A stretch of DNA of 64,000 bases from positions 20,530,401 to 20,594,400 of the forward strand of contig CM028326.1 of assembly GCA_016647705.1 (NCBI GenBank), read 5' to 3'. The position numbers were made by a program, and so were the translations under genes. Each line of letters opens with the position of its first letter. Within the stretch, counting starts at the first letter, position 1. The stretch is from Eucommia ulmoides. Taxonomy: Eukaryota > Streptophyta > Magnoliopsida > Garryales > Eucommiaceae. Below, piece after piece: positions 32,727 through 44,652 of this stretch. Below the pieces are notes generated by a model. It was not told the origin of the DNA and did not search any database. It saw nothing but the letters and a program-made list of their open reading frames with translations.

Positions 32727-32998
32727 TAAAGAAAAGATAAAAGAGTAAATGAAAGACCCCCTTTTATTATCAATCATAATAGTACAATATATATACACAT
32801 TTCTATACAATGATTTAAGCACCATTCTGATCAATACAAAGAACACGTGAGAGAGAGTGGACAATGTGAGCATGCAACATGTGAACATGAGAGAGCGAGT
32901 GGACAACACGGTGAACGTGGCCTTGGATACTGCATGGTGAATCGTGGCCTTGGAACATCGGTGACGTCATGGAGTTTGGAGATGATCATATTTTATCA
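32724..32998. repeat. LTR-like segment, TGATAAAG to TTTTATCA
   Basis: This 275-bp segment has short inverted termini (TGATAAA / TTTATCA). It is followed by TACCCCGCAAGCGCAAGCC, whose complement is a G-rich stretch ending GGGGTA, as expected of a polypurine tract. That fits a 3' LTR of a reversed copia-like element that truncated the DUF26 gene. A complementary iMet primer site (GGCTTTAATACCAA, 36308-36321) lies to the right, but no second copy of this LTR is visible beside it. The pairing of the two is therefore unproven. Confidence 0.45.
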
Positions 32999-33039
32999 TA
33001 CCCCGCAAGCGCAAGCCATTGGGTAGAATGCTAAGCTTA

Positions 33040-34310
33040 GCTTGAAAATTCGTGAAAGTCGTATATTATTCCAAATATCCAGAAGAAGAGAGAGAGTAAA
33101 GAGAGGAGAGTATAGAGAGAAAGCCAAATGGAAAGAAAGTTAGTGAAAATAAGGAGAAGAGAGAGAGAAAGCAGAAAGAGAAAGAGATTGATTTCTTCAA
33201 TGGGAGAGAGATTAGAAAGAGAGTAAGAGAGTAAGAGAGAGATGAGTAGTAGACAATGGGGATAACTGAAAGTGCCGATACAAAGGCACATGAGCAGCAC
33301 GTGGAGCATCATGCAATCATGGGGAGTTGCATGGAAATCGTGGCAATGATGGAGTGGCTTACCATAAAAGAGAAGAGAGGACAAACAATGTAGAGAGAGA
33401 CGTGAGTTGGCATGCATGGATGAGAGAGAGACGTGGGTGAGAACAAACATCACGTTTATCAAACGTAGGTGAGGTAGAGAGAGAGGCTTGCATGCAATCG
33501 TGTAGAGAGAGAGAGAGAGCCATGCAACATGGACGTGGAATCATGGACCCAATTGTGCAGAGAGAGAGAGCCGCAACATGGACCTGGAATCATGGACCCA
33601 ATTGTGTAGAGAGAGAGAGCCACAACATGGACGTGGAATCATGGACCCAATCGTGTAGAGAGTAGAGAGTAGACTTGGGCATTGATGGAAACATTGCATG
33701 GGAGTATGGAGACTTGCATGGAGAACTGGGCAGTGTGAGACACGAATTGGGAAGTGGTTGTTAGAGCTGAAAATGCTCGGAGGGGCGCTGGAGCGAGCCT
33801 TGGGTGCACTGGGACACGAACTGGGCAGTGTGCGTTGGGGCACGAATTGAGCGGTGATTGTCGGAGGTGAGAATGCTCGGAGGCGCGCTGGAATGGGCCT
33901 TGGGTGCGCTGGGGCACGAACTAGGCAGTGGTTGCTGTAGCTGAGAATGCTTGGAGGCGTGCTGGAGCAGGCCTTGGGTGCGATGGGGTACGATTTTTCA
34001 TAGACTCGAACTCTTGATCTTGCAGAGGTCCTTCAACTGTTTTAGCTCAAGTGTTTGAGCAAGAGGAATTGTCAATTTAAGAAAGAGGAAGAAAGAAAGA
34101 TTCGGCGAGGCAGATGACGGTTTCCACAGGCTCGAACCCTTGATCATACAGACGGCGGTAATAGAATAACGCCAGCGATGAAAGAGAGAAAATTCTTTGT
34201 TTTAGAAAGAGAGAAGTTGCGGCAAAAAATTTGGAGAGAGAGAAGCAATGTGAAGAAGAAAGTGAGAGAACTTGGCAATATTAATTATGAGGGAAGTTGA
34301 TCGAAGAGAA
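33040..34310. repeat. GA-rich DNA with two minisatellites
   Basis: At about 33525-33665 three units of CATGG-ACGTGGAATCATGGACCCAAT-TGTG plus a GAGAGA run repeat at about 58 bp. At about 33770-33985 a second set repeats around GGTGCGCTGGGGCACGAACT and GAATGCTCGGAGG(C/G)GCGCTGG (about 90 bp, two to three units). Long minus-strand frames here (up to 141 codons) are products of the CT repetition. Confidence 0.75.
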
Positions 34311-36200
34311 ATGGATATTAGAATTTAGGAATATTCCATTATTAGTTTGTTATAAATATTGTTATTTGGTTGTTTGTAGTTTATTATAAGCTTACCCTTC
34401 AACCTATATAAGGAAGCTTCTTTTGTAGTTGGATATTAAAAATGAGAATGAGAACTTTGTATTCCATTTCATCTCTTCTTTATTTCTAGTATGGTATTAG
34501 AGTAATTACTTTCTGCTTGACGCTCTGTACTAACCCTATTCAAGGGGGGAGGCAGTGGCTATATCTCCATGCCGCCTCCCCTGCCATTTTCGATTTTCAT
34601 TTTTGAGCTTCATTTTTAGCGGCGATTTGCCTTTGCGATCTGCCATTGCAATCCGTTTTTTATTCTTCTTATCGCTTCAATTTTTCATCAATGAATAAGG
34701 ATTGATCTTCGATTGAGCTACGATCTGTGTTGTTCTTCCAGATTCGTCGGCTTCGTCAATTTGTTTCTCGAATCGATTTCCTCCCTCTGGTCCTCCAGTG
34801 TCATCACGTCGGCTTTTACTCTGGCGACGCCATTGTCATGGAGCTTCAGTACAGGTGATTCTGGTTCTTCATTTCTTCATCTCTTCCTATTTTAGGATCC
34901 AAACAACGTATTTGCAAACGATTTGAAGAAATGAAGAAAATTACAATCGATCGGACGAACACGACAATAGATCCGATTACATACAATGTGGTCATTGTCG
35001 ATCGTTTATCGCAGTTGTGATTCATCGTCATTTATCGCAGTAACGGGGTTTTGCTTCGAGTGACCATTTCAATAGCATGCAACCTACTGCATTTGGCGAG
35101 CTAATCATTGAGCGTGAGATTCCAGATTATGCGTGACAGCTGGGAGCATCTCAAGATATTTTTTGATATTTTTACACTTTGCGCCCTACCAACTTGCAAG
35201 TTGTTTAAAGTGCAGTCTGCCATTATTTCAGATATTGCACTTTGCTCCCTGCCTATTTTCGCTTGTGCCTCTGCACAATTTCCTGCCTATGTGCAGTGTT
35301 TCAATTTTTTCTTCATTTCAATTTCTTCTTCTTAACTGCTTTGTTCAACAGCTCTTTCTCCATCCTCTCACTTCCCGAAAGTGGATGGATGACGATTTTT
35401 CGGTTGTGGCTTGTTCCCCACGCTGCCTTCTCTGCTCTGTTTTAGAGCTCTTTTTCCCATCTTCCTACATTTCCCGATCTCTTCACCTCTATCTCGGTAG
35501 TTAGACGACTGTGGATGGATGATTCTTTTTCAGCTGTGGCTTGTTCCCCACGCCGCCTTTTCTTCTCCATTGATTCCCCTTTGTGGATGTTTAGATTTCT
35601 TCTCTCTTTTCCATAGATTCCCCTTTGTGGATGTTTTGATTTCTCTTTGTTTTTTTTTTTTTTTTTGTTTTGGTTTCTGCTATGGCAGTGTACTGGATTT
35701 ATTATGTTGTTTCTATTTCTTTTTTAACTTAGCAAGATGAGAATTCATATCTTGTATTCTCCATCTTGAGAGAGAATATTAGAATTTTGAAATATTCCAT
35801 TGTTAGTTTGTTATAGATATTGTTATTTGGTTGTTTATAGTTTATTACAAGCTCACCCTTCAGTCAATATAAAAGAGCTTTTTCTATAGTTGGATATTAA
35901 ATATGAGAATGAGAACTTTGTATTCCATTTCGTCTTTTCTTCATTTCTAATAATGGAAGAGATGAAATTAGAAAGACATGCGATTGAGAAAGAAAAGAAG
36001 ACATTTCTGCCAACATGAAGCAAGTAGAAGAACAGCAGCTTGAAATGCGAAGAGATATTGATGAGCTTGTCAGTCTGCTCAAGAAATTGAAGAATCAGAG
36101 GGAGGAATTCTTCAAGGAAAGTATAAGGAAATTTTCTCACACACACGGAGAGCTCAATGGAAATATATGGAAGAAAGAAGATTGTGGCGAGGTCTGGTGA
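34287..36200 (+). pseudogene. Coiled-coil frame split by the TRIM element, possibly gag-like
   Basis: Removing the inserted TRIM element joins ATG at 34287 (MREVDRRE) to MEEMKLERHAIEKEKK at 35953. A one-base shift leads to MKQVEEQQLEMRRDIDELVS in the frame at 36015-36200. The reconstructed reading is strongly charged and heptad-like, as in a coiled coil. It resembles the N-terminus of some retroelement gag proteins but I cannot assign it. The frame is broken at the shift. Confidence 0.4.
34316..35952 (+). mobile_element. TRIM-like non-autonomous LTR retrotransposon, 1637 bp
   Basis: Two direct LTRs, each 176 bp (34316-34491 and 35777-35952), start TATTAGAA and end TTCTA(G/A)TA. They share AATATTCCATT, TTGTTATTTGGTTGTTT and TTGGATATTAAA. 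The target duplication is ATGGA (34311-34315 and 35953-35957). TGGTATTAGAG at 34492 is an iMet primer site with one change, and GAGAGAGAA precedes the right LTR as a purine tract. The interior (about 1.28 kb) has no retroviral-type frame. It contains a GC-richer part (34560-34900) and a direct duplication (GTGGATGGATGA, CTTGTTCCCCACGC at about 35381 and 35512). Confidence 0.92.
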
Positions 36201-37056
36201 CCTTTCATTGCTGCCGCCATCGGAGTTTTAGCCGGAGGCCATGATGACTGGTGGCGGCCGAAGACCGTAATTCCCTCTTGAAGACTTTCTCTAGTTTTTG
36301 GTTCTAGGCTTTAATACCAAAAATTGTACGTCACCATAAAAAAATTTCAAGTAGAACGTGTTGGCTTCAGTATACATACAAACCGAGTTTTCCTCACGAC
36401 GTTGTGTCTCTACATAGAGCTTCAATACTCTCTTTTACTCACGAACCTCTTCCATACTTCTGTCGCCACATATTACCTTCACGAGCTCCCTATATTTCAA
36501 GTGAAGATGAATGTTTTCAACTGTTCTCTCTCTCTCTGATCTCTCTCTCTCTCTCTCTCTCTCAATCTGCACACCTCGAATTCCTTCTTCTTCACTTCAC
36601 TAATTTTGTCACACCAATTTTTGCAGCTCATTTCCATTATGGCTTATTAAGAAAAATGTTTTTCATTGTTCAATGGTCGGGATTCACCAGTGTTGCTTCA
36701 GTTCCTATACGTATTGACCTGGATTCACAAGTGTTGGTCTAAAGTCAAGGAAGATTCTCTCCTCCATGGAAGTTGTGGCATATATGGAGAGCTTCAGGAC
36801 AGCCTTTCTTAAATGAATTTGTCTTTTGCTCATGTATACAATAGAGGCGACAAAGTAGTTGACTATATGGAGAATTTAGGACAAGAAATTCCTCATTCTA
36901 CGGCTTTGTCTTAATTTTGATCGTAATAGTATATTTTGTTCAAATAAATGAAATACATAATAAGGTTCTTAGGTCCATGATAAAAAGTAGCCACCAAATC
37001 TTTCCCTTTCCCTGTTAAATATAAGTGAAAAATCTTTTCAAGAAAATAGTAATTTC
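36201..37056. other. Non-coding spacer with (CT)n microsatellite
   Basis: GGCTTTAATACCAA at 36308-36321 is the complement of an iMet-type primer site (TGGTATTAAAGC), suggesting the left edge of a reversed LTR. (CT)n runs lie at 36523-36563. No gene is supported. Confidence 0.4.
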
Positions 37057-37312
37057 CAACGAGTTCTTTACCTTTATGGGTTAAAAAAACTTTCAAATTA
37101 AAAAAAGTGGGTCTGTTTTCATCTTTTTTAGAAAAGTGAGTCTCTCCGGCCATGTCATGGCCGGTTTCTTCGCAGATTTTTTGTTTTTTGTAAAACCAGT
37201 TGTGGCACGGCCGGTTTTACATTTGGGGGCTGCCAGCAGCCCCTCCCCCGACCCCTACCCCTACCCCCAACCCACATCCCATCTCATCCCCATCCCCATC
37301 CCCCATAAAAAG

Positions 37313-37366
<54 letters not shown>

Positions 37367-38616
37367 AATCAGTTAGTTTTTTTTTTTTTTTTTTACATAA
37401 ACTGTGTTTGTAACACTACGTAAAAAAATATTAGAACACTAAAAATGGATTAGTAAATAATTTTTAAAAAATTGTCAAAGTTAGTCGGATGAGTTATTTC
37501 GATGATGATGCAATTTTTTTTTGCAATTTTGAGTTAACAAAATATGGTCTATCCGTAACAGAAATGAACATAATTTTTTTATTTTTTTTTTGTGTGTGGG
37601 AACTTTGAGTTAACAAAAAATGGGTTATCCGTAACAGAAATGAAACCAATTTTTTTTACATAAACTACATTCGTAACACTACTTAATAAAATTTAGAATA
37701 CTAAAAACGGACTAGTGAATAATTTTTAAATAATCGTCAAAGTTGGTCAGATGAGTGGTTTCGATGACGATGCAGTTTTTTTAGGAACTTTAAGTTAATA
37801 AAAAATGAGTTATCTGTAACAGAAATGAAACCAATTTTTTTGTACATAAATTACTTTCGTAACTCTACTTAATAAAATTTAGAACACTAAAAACGGATTA
37901 GTAAATAATTTTTAAATAATCGTCAAAGTTGGTCGGATGCCAATTTTTTAATGGGATGAGGATTAGAAATTAGATCTAAATTATAATTGTATAAAAATTA
38001 CACAGTTTGGCCCTGGCAGGGCCGGATTCAATTTTCATTGAATCTGGCCCCGGTAAGGTCGGATTCTATGGAATATGTATTTTAGTTTGTGTATAAAAAA
38101 ATCGGGTTCATTTCGTGTACGAATAAGCTACTTTTAGTTAACTCAAAATTGCCAAAAAAATTGTATTGTCATATAAATAACTCGTCTGACCAACCTTGAG
38201 GATTATTTAAAAATTATTCACTAGTCCATTTTTAGTATTCTGCTTTTATTGCGCAGTGTTACGAACACAGATTATGTACAAAAAAATCCGATTTGTGTAA
38301 ATATTATTTTTTAAACATATGTATATATATAATTTTTTTTTTTATGGGGAATGGGGGATGGGGAGGGGATGGGATGGGATGAGATAGGATGTGAGGGTGG
38401 GGGATTGAGGGAGAGGGGGTTGCCACGGTGGCAGCCCCCAAATGCAAAACCGGCCGTGCCACGGCAGGTTTTACAAAATCCAAAAAAAAAAAAAAAAAAT
38501 ATCAGTGAAGAAATTGGCCGTGACAAGTCAGAGAGACCACTTTTGTAAAAGAATTGAAAAGAGATCCACTTTTGTAATTTAAAAGTTTTTTGAACCCATG
38601 TAGGTAAGAACTCAAC
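37057..38616. mobile_element. Long inverted-repeat element (Mutator-like or foldback), about 1.56 kb
   Basis: The left arm runs inward from GAGTTCTTTACC (about 37061). The right arm runs inward from the complement, GGTAAGAACTC (38603-38613). They remain alignable for about 450 bases each: AAGTGG(G)TCT, ACGGCCGGTTTT, TTTGGGGGCTGCCA, CCATCCCC-rich and TATATA tracts, then TGTTTGTAACACTAC and GGATTAGTAAATAATTTTTAA. The centre holds two to three tandem units of about 190-280 bp built on the same words (near 37388, 37665 and 37850). No transposase. Exact ends and a target duplication are not certain. Confidence 0.75.
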
Positions 38617-39208
38617 TTCCAATGAACTATACACTAGAAACGATAAGCACATTGTTAGTTTTTCTTTTAATATTTTCTTCAGGCTTCACATGATAATCCT
38701 TGTCAGCCTATAATTGAATTAAGAATTGTAAATTTGAGCCAAAAACATAAAAACATGTTATAATAAAAAAGACAGAAGATAAGACACAAACAAAAAAATT
38801 AACAGGTTAAGCAAACAAAAAAGTAACTGGAATATTTCAATGTACTGTTGAAGTGTAAATTTCTGAAGTATATATAATAAGATGTTTCACATACCATCCA
38901 TGTTTTCCCTTGTTTATATGATTTAGTAACTACTGCCTGGGAAACTCTAAGCACTGCCTTGGAAACAATTAACTTCAAGAACTAAATTAGTTGCTCCAAA
39001 ATTGAATTGGAAGCTCAAATGTCAGATCCATCGAATTCATCACAAGGGAAAAAAGAGTGATTGAGTTTCTCTTGTTTTACATTTCAATGAAACAAATGAG
39101 ATCAAATACCTAAATTCAGCCCGAGATAAATCTATTAACAAAAAAAAAAAAAATGAAAAATGGATAAGAACAATGATTTAGGATGAAAAGAACACTCTAA
39201 AATACTAA
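38617..39208. other. AT-rich spacer, no gene
   Basis: I see no coding frame, repeat or transposon end in this stretch beyond A-rich tracts. Confidence 0.6.
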
Positions 39209-39803
39209 GGCCCCATTTGAAAACCGTTTCCATCCCAGAAATTCTCATCCCATTCTCAGACTTTTGGGATTTCTATTTGGGAATAGCGTTTGGTAATTTT
39301 TGTTCCAGTTCCCATTCCATTCTCATTTGACAATTGTGCTCACTTTTTTCTTAAGAAATGAGAAATAAAAAAAAAAATTCTTTTTCATTATTCTCATCTC
39401 ATTCCCAAAAAAACTACTGCCACTGTTCATCCGCCACCCGCCGGTGACCGTCCGCCACCGCCGGCCACCATCACCGTTGACCGGCCGCCATCGCCGCCGG
39501 CAGTCGTCGTCGGTCACCTCCGGCATCCCCGGCCGGCCACCGTCAGCACCCGCCAGCCGACTGACCAAAACAAAAAAAAAAATGTTCTCAAAACAATATA
39601 TATATTTTTTTATTTTTTATTTTTATTTTTTTTATTTTAGGATAAAATTGTTACCAAATGCGATTCTGTTCTAAAAAATATATATATATTATCGTTACCA
39701 AACGCGATTCTACTCCCAAGAAAGAAACAGAATTCTCATCCTATCTCTTTTCATTCTCATCCCACTGCTGGGATGGGAACATAAATGGTTACCAAACGCC
39801 ACC
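39209..39803. mobile_element. PIF/Harbinger-type element, 595 bp, second copy
   Basis: It begins GGCCCCATTTGAAAACC and ends GGTTACCAAACGCCACC, with TAA on both sides (39206-39208, 39804-39806). It has the same organisation as the element at 31368: GGGAATAGCGTTTGGTAATTTTTG near the left, a CCGCC-rich centre and TACCAAACGCGATTCTACTCCCAA near the right. It has diverged mainly in the GC-rich centre. Confidence 0.85.
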
Positions 39804-40099
39804 TAAGCAATCTAAAAGTAGAGATCAAGGCCAAATGATCAACTTGAAAAATAGAATCGAAGCCAAAATAGAAAAGAATGTAGGCAAATTGAGAGAGCAC
39901 TCACGGGTCTCCTTCAATCGTGGCTTCGACACCAGCACAAAATGATTGACTTCTCCATCATTCGATGCATCACCATCTTCGTGCATATGAATAGCAACGA
40001 AATAAACAACATATCACAATGCGAAACCCGAAAAACAAAACGCAATTATGCTTTAGTAGCCCCAAATAATAATGATAACAAAGAATAGATGGATTGAAG

Positions 40100-43000
40100 T
40101 GTTGAAATATAATTTGGATCATCAATGCACTACTTCTCAACCACCCACTTCATTAATGTAACATTTTCTCAACTACTCTCATTTATTGTTTCATGCTCAA
40201 CTACCTTCTTAGATTATGTATATGTATGTAATTGTTTAATATGAAATGAGAAGACAATATATTTTCTCTTTTATTCCTATATCCTTTATGGTATCAAGAG
40301 CCAACTATTTTATTCCCCACCCAAACCATGCGAACCTCCACCACTAGCCGCTGCACGATCGCATACTGAAAAACCCTAACTAGTTGCGAAATTAGATTGT
40401 GAAGCTTCCTAATCTTTGCCACCCCTATCAGCTCGTGAAACCCTACCCACTGCCGCCGCTTTCAGCTCACAAAACCCTAATCACATCCATGAAGTCCAAT
40501 CACGAAACCCTAATCCACCGCCGCCAACATCCGACCGCGAAACCCTAGTCCACAGTCGCCAACAGATCGCAAACCAGATCAAAACCCTACCCTACTGCCG
40601 TGAAGTCTGATCGCGAAACCTAATTTATCACAACCAAAATTTGACCGCGAAACCCAAAAACTTTGTAACTCGCAAACTCGAACCTTTTGAATCAAGTCAC
40701 AAAATCATCTCGCAAATTCTTAGCTACCCTCTGTACAGCCGCGAACCTAGATTTGCTAACCAGCACTAGTTTCACGCACCATCTCGCGTGAATTGGTCGT
40801 TAATCTCGCATTGTGGCTCTTTGTTCGCTATTGATACCCGCGGCTATCTATCTGATACTGTTACTTGCCACCATCTAACTCTTGTCTACTACTGCAAGTT
40901 GCAGATAGTTTGTCATCCCTAAATCTATGTTGCTCATCGCCATTGTTCTCCATCAATTGGTATTTTGGATGTCTTAAATACACAACTGTTTTTTTTATTT
41001 TTTATTTTATGGTTGAGTAACTATGTCTTTGGTTACCCTCTCACTTGTAACCTCTTTTTCCGGAGCTCAGTTAGGTTTTCAGTAGCATATGTTCAATTAT
41101 TTCATTGCTACAATCTTGTCTAATTGTATCCATAGAATCCGAAAAAGAAGATATCGTTCTTGGTCTGGTAGATTCGCCATCAGCTCACCCGGATCTTTCC
41201 CAAGTTCCAACCCAAATTGCCTAGCTTCAAGCTCAGTTCACCAATCTGGTATTTTCTTCCGACTCTGCGACTGGTCTTACTCAAGTACTCCTACTGCACT
41301 TCGTGGTTAAAGCTAGTCGTACCACTTGGATTTTAGATTCCGGGGCCAATAATCACATGACCGGTGAGCGTTCTACTTTTACTTCCCTTGTCTTGTTTGT
41401 CAATCAATTTGTGTGTGTCGAAAATAGTACCTTTATTCCTATTGTTGCCAAGAAGATGCTTGCTTGTCCCCCGATATCACCCTTCACTTTATTTACTATA
41501 TCCCTAAATTTACTTATAATCTTCTATCTATTAGTCGCCTTGTTAAAAATCATAATTGTGTCGTCGTTTTGTTACCTGATCGCTGTGTCTTGCAGGACTT
41601 GACTTCGAGAAATTTTTTTGGCAAGGGATAAGAACACGATTATCTCTAGGAATCCTCCATCTCCACCCATACCACCTTCTAGTATGCATGCCTCTACATT
41701 ATCTACTTTTGATTCTCTTATCGATTTGCTAAAAAATCTAGATTTGTGACATACCCATCTAGGACATGCAAATTTTCAGGATTTATGTTGGTTGTTTCCC
41801 TCTATTAAGAAAGCTTACAAGGACTTTAAATTTCAATGTGTGGTCTATGAATTGTCTAAACACACCCACACCTCTTACATTCCTCGTATGCACTGTGCAT
41901 CTCAAGCCTTTGATCTTATCCACTTTGATATTTGAGGACTCTCTCCGATTACAGCTATTTCTAAACAACGTTACTACGTCACTTTCATAGATGATTATAG
42001 TTGGTGTACTTTCTTCAAATGATAACAGACGAGAATACTTATATGATAACTTTCGAGCCGATCTTAATAAGCAAAGTATCCTTAAGTAACTTACCTGTCC
42101 CTACACCCCTGGACAAAATGGTGTGGCGGAATATAAGAACCACCACCTCATGTCTGTAGTTCCTTGTCTCTTACGGGGAATGAATGTTTCCAAATCGTTT
42201 TGGCACGTGGCAGTACTTACAGCTGCCTATCTCATTAATCGCACCATGAGTCGTGTTCTTATAGGCAAAACTCCTTCTTACATACTACAACCAACTCGCA
42301 CCCTGTTTCCCATCTCACTCTGCGTCTTCAGTTATACGTGTTTTGTCTAGAATCGGAGGCCAACTAGAACCAAGTTAAATGATAAATCTATTCGATATAT
42401 CTTTCTTGGCTATTCTACCATGTCCAAAAGATAGAGGTGCTATGATCTGATCACTTGTCATATGTATCATCCTCTCGATATTATGTTTCTCGAAATTGTC
42501 CCTTATTTTTCAAGTATTATACCTTCTCCACCTATCAAGGCAATCACTACCGCAGATGATGCCTTCCTTCCACATCCTATTCCTATCTTTGATATATGTT
42601 CACCACCCACACTGCCCTTCCCGCCTAACCCATCACCCACATTGTCATGCGTATACTCTCGTCGTCCACGTGTTTCACAACCTCTGCTGACTTCTTCTCC
42701 GAAATCAGTTATCTCTCCATCTCCAGTCATTTCTGACCCTGTTTCCTATTGTTACCCTACTCGGGAGCGTCATCATCTACCCTATCATTACCTCTTATCT
42801 TGTTCTACCAATTATCCGATTTCCAAGTATTTATTTTTTCAGGATCTCTCGGATCAATACAAATCCTTCTTTGGACAGATTAATTCCGCTGTCATTCCTC
42901 ACTCAGTACTTGAGGCCCTCCAAAATCAAAAGCGGGTAGCCGCTATGGAAGCAAAAATGGATGTCCTACAGTAGAATCAAAATTGGAAATTAGTTGACTT

Positions 43001-44550
43001 GTTTCCAGGTGAATGACCAGTTGGTTGTAAGTGGATCTTCAATGTCAAATATCTTGCGGATAGATCTATTGATCGATATAAAATTCGTCTTGTAGCTAAG
43101 AGCTATACATAAATTCTAGGCAAAGACTTTGGAGTCACCTTTGCCCTTGTTGCTGAATTGACTACTGTTCATTTTCTTATTTCTTTGGTTGCCTTCTATA
43201 CCTGGCCTCTGCATCAGTTAGATGTAAAAAATGTCTTTCTCAATCGCAACCTGGCTAAGATTATTTATATAAAGCCTCCACTAGGATTTTGGACTTAGAG
43301 GGAGTATTCAGGCAAAGTCTGTTGACACCAAAAATCAATTTATGGACTTAAGCAATGTCCTCGTGCATGGTTCAAATGATTTAGCGAAGCCATCCTTACT
43401 ATGGGGTCTACCTAGTATCACTTAGATCATACATTCTTCATTTGTTTCCAACACCAGGGATAGTGCATCATTATCTCAGTGTATGTGGATGACATTATTA
43501 TAACAAAAGACGACGCGCTTGGTATTAAGCAGTTAAAGAAGGATCTTAGACAAATTTTTGACATTAAAGGTTTGGGCCTTCTCTGCTATTTTCTTGGTAT
43601 TGAGGTTGCTTGGTCTCGGCAAGGCCTCTCTATATCCCAACAAATATATGTCCATGATCTTTTTTAGGAAACCAGGATGTTTGGATGTAGACTTGCTTCC
43701 ATTCTTTTGGATCCAAACCTTAACTTAACAACAGACTTGTGAGAATTATTATCAGATCCATCGGTATATCAGCAATTTATGGGTTGCTTTATCTAATACG
43801 GGGCTAGATCTTATGTATTTAGTCAGTATTGTGAGCCATTTATGTACTCACCATGTATATCACACGTGGATGTTTTCTACCATATCTTTCGGTATTTCAA
43901 AACATGCCCCAGCCTTGGCCTTTTTTATATCACAAGAATACAGGAGGAATTCTCCTAATTTACATTTACCGACTATGTAGGATCGAAAAACGATAAACGT
44001 TTGAACTCTGGTTTGTTCACTTTTCATGAAAAACACCTAATCTCCTGGAAGAGTAAGAAACAAACCGTAGTCTCCCGATCTTTTGCTGAAACTGAGTATC
44101 GTGCCATAGCTTAGGGAACATATGAACTCCTTTGGCTTCGTTCTTTTTTATCGATCTAGGACTTCCGGTAAGAAACTTCTCTAAGCTATTTTGTGACAAC
44201 AAGTCCACCATAATGCTATCCTCAGACTCAATTCTCCATGACAGGATGAAACATATTGAGTTGGATATCCATTTCGTTCGTGAGAAAGTTTGATTAGGAA
44301 TCGTCGCGCCTATCTTCATTCAATCTTCTGAACAAGTTGTTGATATGTTCACCAAGCGTACAGGACCATCCCTTCTTCAACAAGCTATTAGCAAGTTAGG
44401 ACTCATCAATATCTTCGCCCCAGCTTAAGGGGGAGTATTGAAATATAATTTGAATTATTAAAGCACCACTTCTTAATCACCCACTTCATTAATGTGCCAT
44501 CTTCTCAACTACATTAATTTATTGTTCCATTCCCAATCACCTTCTTAAAT

Positions 44551-44593
<43 letters not shown>

Positions 44594-44652
44594 AATTGTT
44601 CAATATGAAATTATGAGACAATATATTTTCTCTTATATTCCTCTATCCTTTA
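40100..44652 (+). mobile_element. Ty1/copia retrotransposon, complete outline but coding region decayed
   Basis: The LTRs are 40100-40288 (TGTTGAAATATAATTTGG to ATCCTTTA) and 44436-44652. The second is longer because of a TG/TA microsatellite at 44550-44593. TGGTATCAAGAGCC at 40289 is an iMet primer site with one extra base. AAGGGGGAGTA before the right LTR is the purine tract. Flanks TGAAG / TAAAG suggest a 5-bp duplication with one change. The protease-integrase-RT-RNase H order is copia. Many stops and shifts make it inactive. The leader (40360-40600) has at least five AAACCCTA words. Confidence 0.9.
41303..44400 (+). pseudogene. Copia gag-pol polyprotein remnant
   Basis: The protease motif WILDSGANNHMTG is at about 41327-41365. 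The integrase core tail GVAEYKNHHL... and SFWHVAVLTAAYLINR are at 42120-42340. An RT N-terminal region is at about 42990-43250 (W-IFNVKY, PLHQLDVKN-F). The catalytic YVDDIIITK is at 43482-43508, then LGLLCYFLGIEVA. The RNase H region near 44045-44400 includes SWKSKKQTVVSRSFAETEYR, a stop, and a terminal block. The DSG and YVDD catalytic triads survive but frames do not. Confidence 0.9.

Noticed and set aside
33037-33917. Long minus-strand frames (up to 141 codons)
   Set aside because: They arise from GA/CT-rich minisatellite DNA; Ser/Leu-rich text without domain signal.
34120-34150. tRNA-like GGCTCGAACCC word
   Set aside because: Only a T-arm-like word is present; no acceptor, D-arm or anticodon arm can be drawn around it. 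A similar word at 34005 is also isolated.
35108-35740. Frames of 60-120 codons inside the TRIM-like element
   Set aside because: Phe/Leu/Ser-rich text from T-rich DNA with an internal duplication; no gag or pol motif.
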